Source of the DNA: Salinimicrobium flavum
Lineage (GTDB): Bacteria; Bacteroidota; Bacteroidia; Flavobacteriales; Flavobacteriaceae
DNA: 64,000 nucleotides
Reading direction: 5' to 3'
NCBI RefSeq assembly: GCF_042684505.1
Contig: NZ_JBHULT010000006.1
Location: 744,001 to 808,000, forward strand
A program made the position numbers and the translations under genes. The notes below the pieces were generated by a model, which had not been told where the DNA came from, did not search any database, and was given only the letters and a program-made list of their open reading frames with translations. Shown piece after piece: positions 14,234 to 22,942 of the stretch. Each line of letters starts with the position of its first letter. Within the stretch, counting starts at the first letter, position 1.

Positions 14234-15235
14234 TTATTTCAGTAGTTCTGTCAATTTTTCGTCGAGTTTTTCTCCACGTAAATTGCGTCCTATAATAAAT
14301 CCTTTTTCATTTATTAAAAAGTTATCCGGAATACCGTGAACACCATAAATAAGTTTCGCTTCGTTAGCGCTACCTGCCAGATCACTCACGTGTTCCCAAT
14401 TTAAGCTATCTGTTTCCACGGCCTTTTTCCAACTGGTTTCGTCTTCATCTAATGAGACTGCGAAAATCTCAAAGCCTTTGGGATTGAACTCCTCATAGGT
14501 TTTCACCAGGTTAGGATTTTCCTTTCGACAGGGACCACACCAGGATGCCCAAAATTCAAGAAGTACAGCTTTTCCCTTTAAATCAGAAAGCTTTTGAAGA
14601 TTTCCATTTATGTCTTTCATTTCAAAGTCTGCAAATTGTTCTCCAATGTCCGGATCTTTATTGAGCTCAATGTATTTTGAGATCTTCTTCCCGTATTCTG
14701 AATTTCTATTCTCTTCAGAAAAATTATCAAACAATTCTTTTGTTTTTTCTTTTCCCCAGGTGGTAACATAAACTGCCAGCATTTTTGCACTGACAATACT
14801 GTTTGGGTTATCTTCTACAAATTCCATTTCCCTTTTTTGGTGTTCTTGCCTTGGAAGAGAATCCAGGCCTTTCTGTAAATTTTGTGCCAGATTTTCAGTT
14901 TCAGAACCTGTGACATTTGCCCGTCTAAAATCAGATTGAGTTTGATTGAATAACATTGGATTGTTCTCTAACCATAAGAACCGGTAATGAGAATAGTCTT
15001 TAGTGCGCAACACAACCTGATCTGGTGAACTGGTTAGTCTTGTATTGAAACTGAAAGTGTTATTTTGTACTACTGCTGAATCAATAAGGCTATTGGTGGA
15101 AACATGATCTAAATAAAGTACAGTTCCGTTATCAATACCACTGGTGGTGCCCGTTAACTCAAATTCTCCTTGTGGTTTTTCATCGCAGGAAACCAACAAT
15201 ACTGTGAGTATTCCAAAAAATAATTTTTTCATCAT
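14234..15235 (-). CDS. TlpA-like thiol:disulfide oxidoreductase with DUF4369 domain
   Basis: A 333-residue lipoprotein (lipobox LLVSC, Cys17). Residues ~25-115 form a beta-rich DUF4369 domain, and residues ~195-330 a thioredoxin fold of the AhpC/TSA-Redoxin group with active site WCGPC (near residue 233, in ASWCGPCRKENP) and the cis-Pro loop GIPDNFLI. Such periplasmic proteins reduce or isomerise disulfides and are abundant in Bacteroidota. Starts with two adjacent ATGs. Transcribed leftwards toward the GSCC lipoprotein with a 74-bp gap. Confidence 0.88.
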   Translation of the reverse strand: MMKKLFFGILTVLLVSCDEKPQGEFELTGTTSGIDNGTVLYLDHVSTNSLIDSAVVQNNTFSFNTRLTSSPDQVVLRTKDYSHYRFLWLENNPMLFNQTQSDFRRANVTGSETENLAQNLQKGLDSLPRQEHQKREMEFVEDNPNSIVSAKMLAVYVTTWGKEKTKELFDNFSEENRNSEYGKKISKYIELNKDPDIGEQFADFEMKDINGNLQKLSDLKGKAVLLEFWASWCGPCRKENPNLVKTYEEFNPKGFEIFAVSLDEDETSWKKAVETDSLNWEHVSDLAGSANEAKLIYGVHGIPDNFLINEKGFIIGRNLRGEKLDEKLTELLK

Positions 15236-15320
15236 GTTTGTTTAGCTTGTTGCCGATGTGTTATATCAATACTGATTTAATTGATCATTATTCCTCAATA
15301 TGGGATAATAACAACTAATT

Positions 15321-15383
15321 CTACCCGCGAGGTGTAGGGAAGGAGCAGCGGGTTCGGCTAATATACTGTTAATTTTTTAACAG
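15321..15383 (-). repeat. Dispersed promoter/leader-like element, copy C
   Basis: CCCGC (15324-15328) pairs with GCGGG (15348-15352) around TGTAGGGAAGGAGC, followed by TTCGGCTAATATACTGTTAATTTTTTAACAG. The minus-strand reading ends about 85 nt before the TlpA-like gene. Its loop is almost base-identical to copies A and B while the stem is different and complementary. It also lies just 3' of the RAYT transposase gene. Confidence 0.55.
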
Positions 15384-15447
15384 ATTTACGGGAAGCCATA
15401 AAAAAGTCTCCTGCATGGGAAGAGATTTTAAGCCGGACAATCAGAGA

Positions 15448-16113
15448 TCAATGGAAGTTATCTTCTTTCCAATTCACCGGATTGTTTTTAATATAATTGG
15501 AAATATTATAATATGAAATGTCATTTCTGATTATATGATCATGAAAACGGGTTTGCCATTCAAATTCATATCCAAGTCGATGGGCATGTTTGGTAGTGGC
15601 AGATTTATATGATCTTATAATGGTGGAAATGGAATTGGCTTTAGGGGATATTTTTGCCATTTGGGGATTTTTTGGGGGATTTTGCAGGTCCTGTGGAGAT
15701 TGTGGAGACGTTGCATGCAACGTCTGTACATTCTCCTTCCCATCTTTCTCCTTCCCATCTTTCTCCTTCTCATCTTTCTCCTTCCCTTCTTTATTCTTCA
15801 GATCATTTCCATTTTCATTATCTTCAATGGGAATTTCAGGATTATTTAAAATGAGGATGCCATGAATGTGATTGGGCATCACCACAAAAGCTCCCAATTG
15901 AACATGTGAAGTGTGGTGAGTGATTTCATGCCACATGATATCTGCAATTATGCCCACAGGAGAAAATTCCATTTTGCCTTTAATGATCTCGCCAAAATAA
16001 TGCTTTCTATGGGCAGTGCAGATAGTAATAAAATAGGCAGCATTCCATCTGTAATCCCAGTTTTCCAGCCGGGCTGATTTTATGCGGTATTTATTTTTGA
16101 AACGATCAGCCAT
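15448..16113 (-). CDS. REP-associated tyrosine transposase (RAYT, IS200-like Y1)
   Basis: 221 residues of the Y1_Tnp (HUH) family. The metal-binding HUH is in MPNHIHGIL near residue 81; the N-terminal block WDYRWNAAYFITICT and Glu-rich FGEI follow the RAYT pattern; the nucleophile is the Tyr in IIRSYKSATTK and the C-terminus reads QTRFHDHIIRN and YIKNNPVNW. RAYTs are domesticated single-copy transposases that process REP palindromes. An insert of about 45 residues (115-155), containing a Lys/Glu/Asp/Gly repeat, lies between the HUH half and the Tyr helix and is not part of the family core. No flanking inverted repeats of an IS are seen. Confidence 0.88.
   Translation of the reverse strand: MADRFKNKYRIKSARLENWDYRWNAAYFITICTAHRKHYFGEIIKGKMEFSPVGIIADIMWHEITHHTSHVQLGAFVVMPNHIHGILILNNPEIPIEDNENGNDLKNKEGKEKDEKEKDGKEKDGKENVQTLHATSPQSPQDLQNPPKNPQMAKISPKANSISTIIRSYKSATTKHAHRLGYEFEWQTRFHDHIIRNDISYYNISNYIKNNPVNWKEDNFH
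15731..15790. repeat. 15-bp tandem repeat inside the RAYT gene
   Basis: TTCTCCTTCCCATCT and close variants repeat about four times in register, coding for repeats of KEKDG/KEKDE on the minus strand. The unit is a multiple of three, so copy-number change would lengthen or shorten the linker without breaking the frame. Confidence 0.85.
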
Positions 16114-16146
16114 TCTTATTGGTTCTCCCTTCCGAAGGAAGAGTTT

Positions 16147-16947
16147 TCAATCATCTATTTCATTTTCAATAGTAGCAATGATATCTTTTATCTTTTGTTT
16201 TACACCTTCGGACTGCTCATTGGTATAGGCGGTATAACTGATCATTTGCAAGAGGTAATCTTCAAAATCGGGATGTTCTAAAAGAGGTCTGAAGTCGGCC
16301 TCGGGCACCAGGGCCTTCATGTTTTCGTATTCCTTCAAGGCGCCCATGGTAAGTTTGGCCCTCAATTCATCATCGTCCAGAAGCACCATCATCATGCGCC
16401 CCACCTGGTAATGCTCGGTAAGGAATGGGATGAGACGTTCTTCGGTCAGATTAAATATGGCCACTTCCTCTTCCTTTAATTCACTTAGGGAACTCGAGAA
16501 GGCCGAGACTTTATTCCTCAGCTCGAGGTTCTCCAGTAAATACAGTTTACCCGAATTTATCAATTCATTACTAACGCTGAGTTCGGGGTCAAAGGTGGGC
16601 CTAATAGAGATCCTGAAAAGATGCGCATCAAGACTGTCAACAGATATAGTGGCCGGATCTTTCTTTTTATATTGCAGCAGACTGAAGCAGGAATTAAGCA
16701 CCTCATTCCTTATTTCTATCTTGTCCTCGATCTGAGAGAGGTTACTCCTGTACTCTTTTGACAGCTGCGACAGGATTTGCTGCTCCTGCCTTCGATTCTG
16801 CCGATCCTGGTTCCAGCTATTGATCTGTAAAGCGATAAGGATCCCAATGACCACAAGGAGTATTTCCCCAACAGCGTACAGCAGGTAAGCGGTGAATTTA
16901 TTTCGGGTCAATAAGGCCTGTCGAACCTTTCTAAAGATAGTTAGCAC
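16147..16947 (-). CDS. DUF6090-type membrane protein
   Basis: 266 residues, GTG start. The N-terminal block FRKVRQALLTRNKFTAYLLYAVGEILLVVIGILIALQINSWN is the hallmark of the DUF6090 family: a basic amphipathic start, one transmembrane helix, then a long helical domain (residues 48-266) with heptad-like Leu/Glu/Lys patterning. Proteins of this family usually occur in several paralogues per flavobacterial genome; no function is known to me. Located head-on behind the RAYT gene with 33 bp between them. Confidence 0.75.
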   Translation of the reverse strand: MLTIFRKVRQALLTRNKFTAYLLYAVGEILLVVIGILIALQINSWNQDRQNRRQEQQILSQLSKEYRSNLSQIEDKIEIRNEVLNSCFSLLQYKKKDPATISVDSLDAHLFRISIRPTFDPELSVSNELINSGKLYLLENLELRNKVSAFSSSLSELKEEEVAIFNLTEERLIPFLTEHYQVGRMMMVLLDDDELRAKLTMGALKEYENMKALVPEADFRPLLEHPDFEDYLLQMISYTAYTNEQSEGVKQKIKDIIATIENEIDD

Positions 16948-17019
16948 GCTTCCAATAGATTGATCCTTTTAAAGATAGAACATAAAATTTAATTGATAAT
17001 CAGGTTTTTACAAGAACAA

Positions 17020-17046
17020 AAAAGCCCCTTCATAAGAAGAGGCTTT
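17020..17046 (-). terminator. Intrinsic terminator
   Basis: AAAGCC and GGCTTT arms (with CCTT/AAGA inner pairing) flank a short loop, and the minus strand continues into a T run. It would end the transcript of the gluconolactonase-like gene at 17210-18289. Confidence 0.7.
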
Positions 17047-17209
17047 CAGTATTATATGAGATTCCTCTCCCTACGGGAATCAGATTAAAAATGAAATTAA
17101 CAGATCTTCATCTCGCATCCATTATTGCAGGTTGAACGGGAAAACAGGTCCTTTCTTTTCAGAAACTGAAACCATAATTCTTTCCGATATCTATACTTTG
17201 ATTTTTTCT

Positions 17210-18289
17210 TTATGGATAATCATATTTCAAAACATGTGTGCCCAGGCCCGTCAAATATACCTGCTCCCGATCATGGGACCAGAATATTCCGGTTAAAGGA
17301 TCGGCCAAAGGTTTCCACATATCTGGGTGATATGCCTCGCCTACAGTTTTCCCTTGATGATTATTTTCAGTCCATTTCATTTGCATTTGCGCATTTATTT
17401 CTCCAGGGGCATTAAAGACGGTATGGATGCTTTTGTCAATTTTATCGATTGCAAAGATCTTATTCTGCAAAAGTGAAGCGACCCATATATTTCCATTTTT
17501 ATCTCTTTCAAGATTATCGGGAGTCAGGATATATGCATAGGGCTTTTTCTCCACGAGCTTATCTTCTTCCCGATCTACCTTAAAACTTGTAATTCTATCC
17601 ATACGATATTCTGAAATCAACAAATGCTCTTCTTCGGCATCCATGGTTATTCCATTTGCAAAATAAAGACTGTCTGCCATCAACCGGACTTCTTTTTCTG
17701 CCCCGTCTGTATTAGATTTTAACCTGTAAACTGCGCCTGAAGGAGTTGAATGATAAAATGCAGCATCTAAAGCCTCGGTTGTGCCCGACTGGTTATTTGC
17801 AGACTGTGAGATCCAGATGTCCCCCCGCCTGTCTCGATAAATATTATTGATGCCGTAAGGATGATTGTAAATAAGTTCTGCTTTTTCGGTCTCTGTATTG
17901 ACGCGGAATAATTCGCCGGAATAAATACAGGATACAAGGACATACTTTTTGTCATCTTCCAGAAAAACCCCTCTAGCCCCGCCGTCTGTATATCCAGCTT
18001 CCCTCATGTTACCGAATGGACGGTGTTTACCGTCTTTCCCGATAAGTTGCAAACCATATTCATCATGGGATACAAGAATATTTCCGTCTGGAAGGCCTAC
18101 TCCATCCTCAGGTACTAAAAGAGAGTCTGATGGGAAGATATGTTCAGATCCATAGGAATAATTCGGAAATGAGGTCTGGTCTGATTGAGGTTTTACCTCA
18201 GATTCAGTCTTGGGTTGAGGTTGAGATTCTAAACAAGAAAAGTGAACAAAGAAGGAAAGGAATAAAAAATTTCTTACAATTATTTTCAT
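17210..18289 (-). CDS. SMP-30/gluconolactonase-like beta-propeller lipoprotein
   Basis: From the ATG at 18289 the protein has 359 residues with an SPII signal (FFVHFSC, Cys near 19). The rest is a six-bladed propeller of the SMP-30/NHL type, with blade motifs DGNILVSHDEYGLQLI, NNIYRDRRGDIWISQS, YFANGITMDAEEEHLLISEY and DNLERDKNGNIWVASL. Family members are calcium-dependent lactonases or sugar-binding propellers; the substrate cannot be inferred. The 14 residues encoded upstream of this ATG are unlikely to be translated because they would precede the signal peptide. Confidence 0.75.
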   Translation of the reverse strand: MKIIVRNFLFLSFFVHFSCLESQPQPKTESEVKPQSDQTSFPNYSYGSEHIFPSDSLLVPEDGVGLPDGNILVSHDEYGLQLIGKDGKHRPFGNMREAGYTDGGARGVFLEDDKKYVLVSCIYSGELFRVNTETEKAELIYNHPYGINNIYRDRRGDIWISQSANNQSGTTEALDAAFYHSTPSGAVYRLKSNTDGAEKEVRLMADSLYFANGITMDAEEEHLLISEYRMDRITSFKVDREEDKLVEKKPYAYILTPDNLERDKNGNIWVASLLQNKIFAIDKIDKSIHTVFNAPGEINAQMQMKWTENNHQGKTVGEAYHPDMWKPLADPLTGIFWSHDREQVYLTGLGTHVLKYDYP

Positions 18290-18378
18290 AAAAAGCTTGT
18301 TAGTTTGGTTAGTAAAAAGCCTGTCAACCAATAGATATTCATGAAAAAATAATGAAGGTCAACAAAAGATATATTCAA

Positions 18379-18455
18379 TTCCGGATAGGCATAGAAGGGA
18401 GAAAGCCTGGTAGGGAATGTCCGGATACTTTCAATATAATGTTAAATTCTTACAA
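18379..18455 (-). repeat. Dispersed promoter/leader-like element, copy D (degenerate)
   Basis: CCGGA (18381-18385) and TCCGG (18420-18424) bracket a longer loop ending in GGTAGGGAATG, followed by TCAATATAATGTTAAATTC. Tail and GTAGGGAA match copies A-C, the stem does not. It sits about 90 nt upstream of the propeller gene. Confidence 0.4.
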
Positions 18456-18485
18456 ATAAAAATTTAAAGATTACAAATAAAAAAA

Positions 18486-18502
18486 CCCCTCCAAAAGAGG
18501 GG
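18486..18502 (-). terminator. Intrinsic terminator of the M13 peptidase gene
   Basis: CCCCTC and GAGGGG form a GC-rich six-pair stem with a CAAAA loop; on the minus strand it is followed by a T run. It lies 69 bp beyond the peptidase stop. Confidence 0.75.
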
Positions 18503-18570
18503 CCTAAAAATTTTGTTCTATTAAAGATTCCTCTCCCGAAGTCTCGGGGTCGGAATGACTGGAGAAAGTC

Positions 18571-20631
18571 TTACCAGATCTTCACCCGGTTCTCAGGCTT
18601 CACATACATTGGGTCACCTTGTTGAATATTGAAAGCTTCGTAGAAAGCATCAATGTTCTGGAGTGGCACGTAAGCTCTGTATTCTCCCGGAGAGTGTGGA
18701 TCTGTCTTGATCCTGTTCCTTAGGGCTTCTTCCCTCATCTTGGTTCTCCAAACGGTAGCCCAACTCATAAAGAAGCGCTGCTCGGGCGTAAAGCCGTCGA
18801 TCTCGCCCGGGTTTCCGTGCTCTTCAAGGTGGATCTGAAGTCCGTCGTAGGCGGCATTCACGCCTCCAAGGTCTCCAATGTTCTCACCTAAGGTGAATTT
18901 TCCGTTGATATAAACTGAATCCAGCACTTCAATGGCGCTGTATTGGTCGGCCAGTCTTCCGCCCAAACCTTCGAACTGCTCAAGATCCTTGTCAGACCAC
19001 CAGTTGTTCAGGTTACCTTCAGCATCAAAGCGTGAACCGCTGTCATCGAAACCGTGAGAGATCTCGTGACCTATCACTGCTCCAATTCCGCCGTAATTTA
19101 CGGCAGCATCAGCCTTATAATCATAGAAAGGTGGCTGCAGAATGGCTGCGGGGAACACGATCTCGTTATAGCTTGGGTTGTAATAGGCGTTCACAATTTG
19201 CGGGGCCATGAACCACTCGCTCTTGTCAACCGGCTCTCCCAGCTTCGCCATGTTCTCCTCCACGTTCCATTTGCCGGCATTCAGCATATTCTGGAAGTAT
19301 GATCCGCCGTCTTCCGGCTTTTCCACCACAAGGCTGCTATAGTCCTTCCATTCATCCGGATATCCAACCTTGATGGTAGTGGTGTTTAGTTTTTGTTTTG
19401 CCTTCACTTTAGTGCTGTCGCTCATCCAGCTAAGGTTGTCGATCCTGTTCTCAAAGGCTTTGACCACATTCGCGATCATTTCTTCAGCCTTTTCTTTGGC
19501 TTCTGCCGGGAAATGCTCCTCTACATACAGCTTACCAAGGGCTTCCCCAATGGTACCGTTGATGGTAGCCAATGCACGTTCGTTGCGTGGAAGTTGTTCC
19601 TGCGCCCCGCGAAGGGTTTGCTCATAGAATTCCCAGTTGGCTCTTTCGATCTCTGTGGTCAACAGGCCTGCGGCGCTATTGAACAGGGTCCATCTAAGGT
19701 ATTCTTTCCAGGCCTCTACATTATTTTGGGCAAGTACTGTCTGCATGGCTTCCATGTATTTTGGCTGGCTCACGATAATAGTGTCGACCTCTTTGGCGCC
19801 TATCTCATTAAAGAAGGTATCCCATTTTACTGCGGGTACTTTTTGTTGCAGTTGGGTAACCGTCATAGGGTTATAAGTTTTACGTGCATCGCGACGCTCT
19901 ACTTTGTCAAGCCTTGGCTGTGCCATTTTTGTCTCCAAAGCAAGGATGGTCTTCGCGCTCTTTGCAGCATCTTCAGGGGTATCTCCAAGGTACTGAAGCA
20001 TCCTGGTAATATGAGCCTCGTATTTTTCACGTTTTTCTTTTGAATCGGCATCTTCAGCGACGTAGTAATCCCTGTCTGGCATTCCCAATCTTCCCGGAGA
20101 AAGATAAGCTGCGTTCATATTGGAATTCTTGGCATCTGCGCCTACGCCAAAGCTAAAGAATCCGCCGCCGCCATACATATGCATTTCGGTAAGGTATTGC
20201 TGCAGGTCTTCTTTGGATTGGATCGCTTCGATCTTTTCAAGGTAAGGCCTCATGGGTTCGATGCCCTGTTCGTTACGGGTCACGGTATCCATAATGGTCT
20301 TGTACAGATACACGGCCTTGGCCTGGTCACCCGAAAGGTCTTCACTGGTAGAAGCACTTTCCAGAAGGGCAAGGGCATCGGCATCGGTCTTTTCCCTTAA
20401 TTCATTGAAACTTCCCCACACCGTCTTATCGGCGGGGATCTCGTTGGTATCCAGCCAGCGCCCGTTAACGTATCTAAAAAAATCTGTACGTGGGGTTACG
20501 GTGGTATCCATATTGGCAAGGTTGATCCCCCTGCTTTCATCAGCCTGGGCTATCTCCTTGTCATCTTTGCAACTTGTAACAACAGCGGTTGCTACCAAAG
20601 AAACGAGGATCGTTTTGGTCATTCTCTTCAT
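18571..20631 (-). CDS. M13-family (neprilysin-like) zinc metallopeptidase, lipoprotein
   Basis: 686 residues with lipobox VVTSC (Cys21), so membrane-anchored in the periplasm or at the surface. The N-terminal helical M13_N domain spans ~40-420. The C-terminal catalytic domain has the zinc motif GHEISHGFDD (HExxH, near residue 520), the NAYYNP substrate-binding segment, and GENIGDLGG, which supplies the third zinc ligand Glu. The protein ends with the family's typical C-terminal tryptophan (RVKIW). It degrades oligopeptides and short polypeptides. Stands alone between two intergenic elements. Confidence 0.95.
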   Translation of the reverse strand: MKRMTKTILVSLVATAVVTSCKDDKEIAQADESRGINLANMDTTVTPRTDFFRYVNGRWLDTNEIPADKTVWGSFNELREKTDADALALLESASTSEDLSGDQAKAVYLYKTIMDTVTRNEQGIEPMRPYLEKIEAIQSKEDLQQYLTEMHMYGGGGFFSFGVGADAKNSNMNAAYLSPGRLGMPDRDYYVAEDADSKEKREKYEAHITRMLQYLGDTPEDAAKSAKTILALETKMAQPRLDKVERRDARKTYNPMTVTQLQQKVPAVKWDTFFNEIGAKEVDTIIVSQPKYMEAMQTVLAQNNVEAWKEYLRWTLFNSAAGLLTTEIERANWEFYEQTLRGAQEQLPRNERALATINGTIGEALGKLYVEEHFPAEAKEKAEEMIANVVKAFENRIDNLSWMSDSTKVKAKQKLNTTTIKVGYPDEWKDYSSLVVEKPEDGGSYFQNMLNAGKWNVEENMAKLGEPVDKSEWFMAPQIVNAYYNPSYNEIVFPAAILQPPFYDYKADAAVNYGGIGAVIGHEISHGFDDSGSRFDAEGNLNNWWSDKDLEQFEGLGGRLADQYSAIEVLDSVYINGKFTLGENIGDLGGVNAAYDGLQIHLEEHGNPGEIDGFTPEQRFFMSWATVWRTKMREEALRNRIKTDPHSPGEYRAYVPLQNIDAFYEAFNIQQGDPMYVKPENRVKIW

Positions 20632-20678
20632 AGTAGTATTAAAAATTAATTGTTTTAAAATAGAAATTTAGGATGGGT

Positions 20679-21179
20679 TTATTCTTTTTGGGATCTTATT
20701 CCGGAGATAAATTTCTCGTCGAATTCCTTTTTCAGGAGGGTAACCTCATCCACATTCTCATTGGGGATCTGGATGGAGAGCACATAATGCCTGATCTTCC
20801 AGCTTCCGTTTTCCCAGGTCACTACTCCGGAACCGCGGCAGATACCCATCTGGGTGTCCAGCAATTCATCAAACCAGCCGATCTCCCCATCTTCAGAAAG
20901 GAAAATATTTCTTTCAAGAGTAGAAAAGCTCCAGGCTTTTCCCTTCTCAAAATAGGGTTTTGACCACTCCATGAAAGCAGGTTTTTCCCAATTTTCGGTT
21001 GGGTCCGTACCAATGAAAACAGATTCTTCGGCCATCATGCCAAAGTAATCTTCATAGTCTGCGCGGGCCGCGGCATCATGCCAGTCGTTAAGCAGGCTGT
21101 TGATCTCTTTTTGCTCTGTCTGGGCAAGAGCGATATTTCCGAAGAAAAGGGCGATAAATAATATTCTCAGGGTCTGCAT
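20679..21179 (-). CDS. Secreted NTF2/SnoaL-like protein
   Basis: 166 residues with signal peptide (…LFFGNIALAQ). The domain shows the NTF2-fold pattern of the SnoaL/calcium-calmodulin kinase association type: LLNDWHDAAARADYEDYFGMMAEESVFIGTDPTENW, then alternating strands ending WKIRHYVLSIQIPNE. These small cone-shaped folds bind ligands or catalyse simple reactions; no catalytic residue can be named. It lies 48 bp upstream of the M13 gene and may share its transcript. Confidence 0.75.
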   Translation of the reverse strand: MQTLRILFIALFFGNIALAQTEQKEINSLLNDWHDAAARADYEDYFGMMAEESVFIGTDPTENWEKPAFMEWSKPYFEKGKAWSFSTLERNIFLSEDGEIGWFDELLDTQMGICRGSGVVTWENGSWKIRHYVLSIQIPNENVDEVTLLKKEFDEKFISGIRSQKE

Positions 21180-21272
21180 ATTAGAAATTTTGCCTAAGAT
21201 ACGCTTTTTCAGGATGTAGAAAACCGTCAGTTCACCGCAATCAGGAAATCATTTATAAGGCTTTTTCCTATC

Positions 21273-22835
21273 TTATTTTTGGGCACCTTCCTCGGGCTCA
21301 TCAGGTTGCAGGGAGGTAAATTTTTTGATCGCTGCATTGGGTTCCATGATGTTGTTCCCCTGCCAGAAGTTGGGATTATAGACCCTGAATGTCTCATACT
21401 GAAAGTTTCCTGATGCTGTCATTGCCTGGAAAGCTGCATTATCAAGCGGTTGGTTCTCATACACTACCAGCTGGACCTTTTCGACCTGGCTCATGTTTAG
21501 ACGAAGGTCCAGGTCAAGCTCATTTTGTTTGCGCCTGCCTTTGACGTGCTTGTTCTTTTCAATGATGGTGAGCGGCCGGTCAAGCCCGAAGCTCTCCCCG
21601 CGCTCCTGCTCCAGGTAGTTAAGGGTATACTTGTTATTCACGTCCTTTACAAAGATCATCTTGCCGCGGTGTACGTCATCTGCGGTACTTATGCCAAAAA
21701 GTTTGAATTTCTTAAGCGGTTTCACATTGCTGAATTCCAGGCGGTGAACCCCGTAATCCAGGGTGTTCACATAGATCTTTCCCTTATAGTCTGCCCCTCG
21801 CTTTGGCTCAAAGCTCAACACATAAACAGTGGAATTATCAAGCCAGGCATAACCGTCCAGGCTGAAATTGTACTTGTTGGACTTCTCAAAAAGGTTGAAA
21901 GTGATATCCTCTTTCCAAAACATACTACCCAACAGGGAATTTATTTTTTTGGTGGTTCTCTTCTGAAGGTTCTCCTGGTCTTTCGCATGCTCTTCCTCCT
22001 TTTCGGCCGGGGTTTTTTCTTTTTTTTCTGCGGAAGATTCTGCAAGTCCCTCCTGAAGTTCTTTGGAATCTACCTTCACCCCGATGATCCCCGAACGTAT
22101 TTTGAGGTAGGATTTCTCCTTAAGGCTTTGTTTGAAATGCATCTCCAATTGGTCTGTAAGTTCTTCCAGGGAGCGGGTGCTTTGCGGATCATAAAGGTTG
22201 GCCGCTTTGATGATCTCCAGTTTCTGACTGTCGTAATTACCATAAAGATCAGCCAGCACCTCCTTATAGGAATCAGACACCTTGGGGATCTTTTGGGAGA
22301 TCTGGTCCATAAGGTTCTGGTCAATTCCTTCAATGGTGCTTTTATCCACCTCCAGGTCAAACTTTTTTACATAGCTGGTATTGGATTCCCGGTAAAAGAC
22401 CCTTTTTTTGCTGAGGTCCAGGTCGTAGTTGTTATCGATCTCTTCTTTCACCTTTGCGATGATCTCTTTTGGCGACAGGTTCTTGTTGCTTAGGTAGACT
22501 TCCCTGAGCTCAATAGAAGCCGGCTTCAGGTAGACAGTGCCATTGATGATCTCTTCGGGCTTCAGCTCTACCGTCTCATAACCCATAGAAGATATCTTAA
22601 GGGAGGATGGTGGGTTTTCCGCAGTAAAACTAAAAACGCCTTCTTCATTGGTGACCACGCCACGATTTTCACCAAAAAGCACGCTCGCATAGGGGATAGG
22701 CTGTTTATTCCCGCTATCAAGGACCTGCCCCCTTACCTCCTGTGCATTTACTGCATATATTCCGAAGATGAAAAAAGCCAACAACATTAAAAATCTCATG
22801 AAAACAATTTTAAGTTTAGACGTTTTGATTGACAT
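21273..22835 (-). CDS. Secreted carboxypeptidase-regulatory-domain protein
   Basis: 520 residues. A signal peptide (best from Met13, FLMLLAFFIFGIYAVNAQ) precedes a carboxypeptidase-D regulatory-like sandwich (~32-105; EVRGQVLDSGNKQPIPYASVLFG). The remainder is a beta-rich region with the segment EVYLSNKNLSPKEIIAKVKEEI and the strand-rich KIYVNTLDYGVHRLEF, matching the arrangement of the C-terminal part of the protein at 6425-8818. A Lys/Glu-rich stretch interrupts it near 265-290. Related proteins are found beside TonB receptors; here there is none. Function unknown; outer-membrane-associated is a guess. Confidence 0.7.
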   Translation of the reverse strand: MSIKTSKLKIVFMRFLMLLAFFIFGIYAVNAQEVRGQVLDSGNKQPIPYASVLFGENRGVVTNEEGVFSFTAENPPSSLKISSMGYETVELKPEEIINGTVYLKPASIELREVYLSNKNLSPKEIIAKVKEEIDNNYDLDLSKKRVFYRESNTSYVKKFDLEVDKSTIEGIDQNLMDQISQKIPKVSDSYKEVLADLYGNYDSQKLEIIKAANLYDPQSTRSLEELTDQLEMHFKQSLKEKSYLKIRSGIIGVKVDSKELQEGLAESSAEKKEKTPAEKEEEHAKDQENLQKRTTKKINSLLGSMFWKEDITFNLFEKSNKYNFSLDGYAWLDNSTVYVLSFEPKRGADYKGKIYVNTLDYGVHRLEFSNVKPLKKFKLFGISTADDVHRGKMIFVKDVNNKYTLNYLEQERGESFGLDRPLTIIEKNKHVKGRRKQNELDLDLRLNMSQVEKVQLVVYENQPLDNAAFQAMTASGNFQYETFRVYNPNFWQGNNIMEPNAAIKKFTSLQPDEPEEGAQK

Positions 22836-22942
22836 TCTGTTACATTATAGGTAAAAAATAGCCATTGATTAACAAAATACTAACGTAACGGCTTTGGCTG
22901 CTCCCTCTTAGATTGTTTAATTTTAGGTAAAAAGCTCATGTT

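Noticed and set aside
15731..15790. Phase-variable on/off switch in the RAYT gene
   Set aside because: The 15-bp unit is a multiple of three, so slippage would not change frame.
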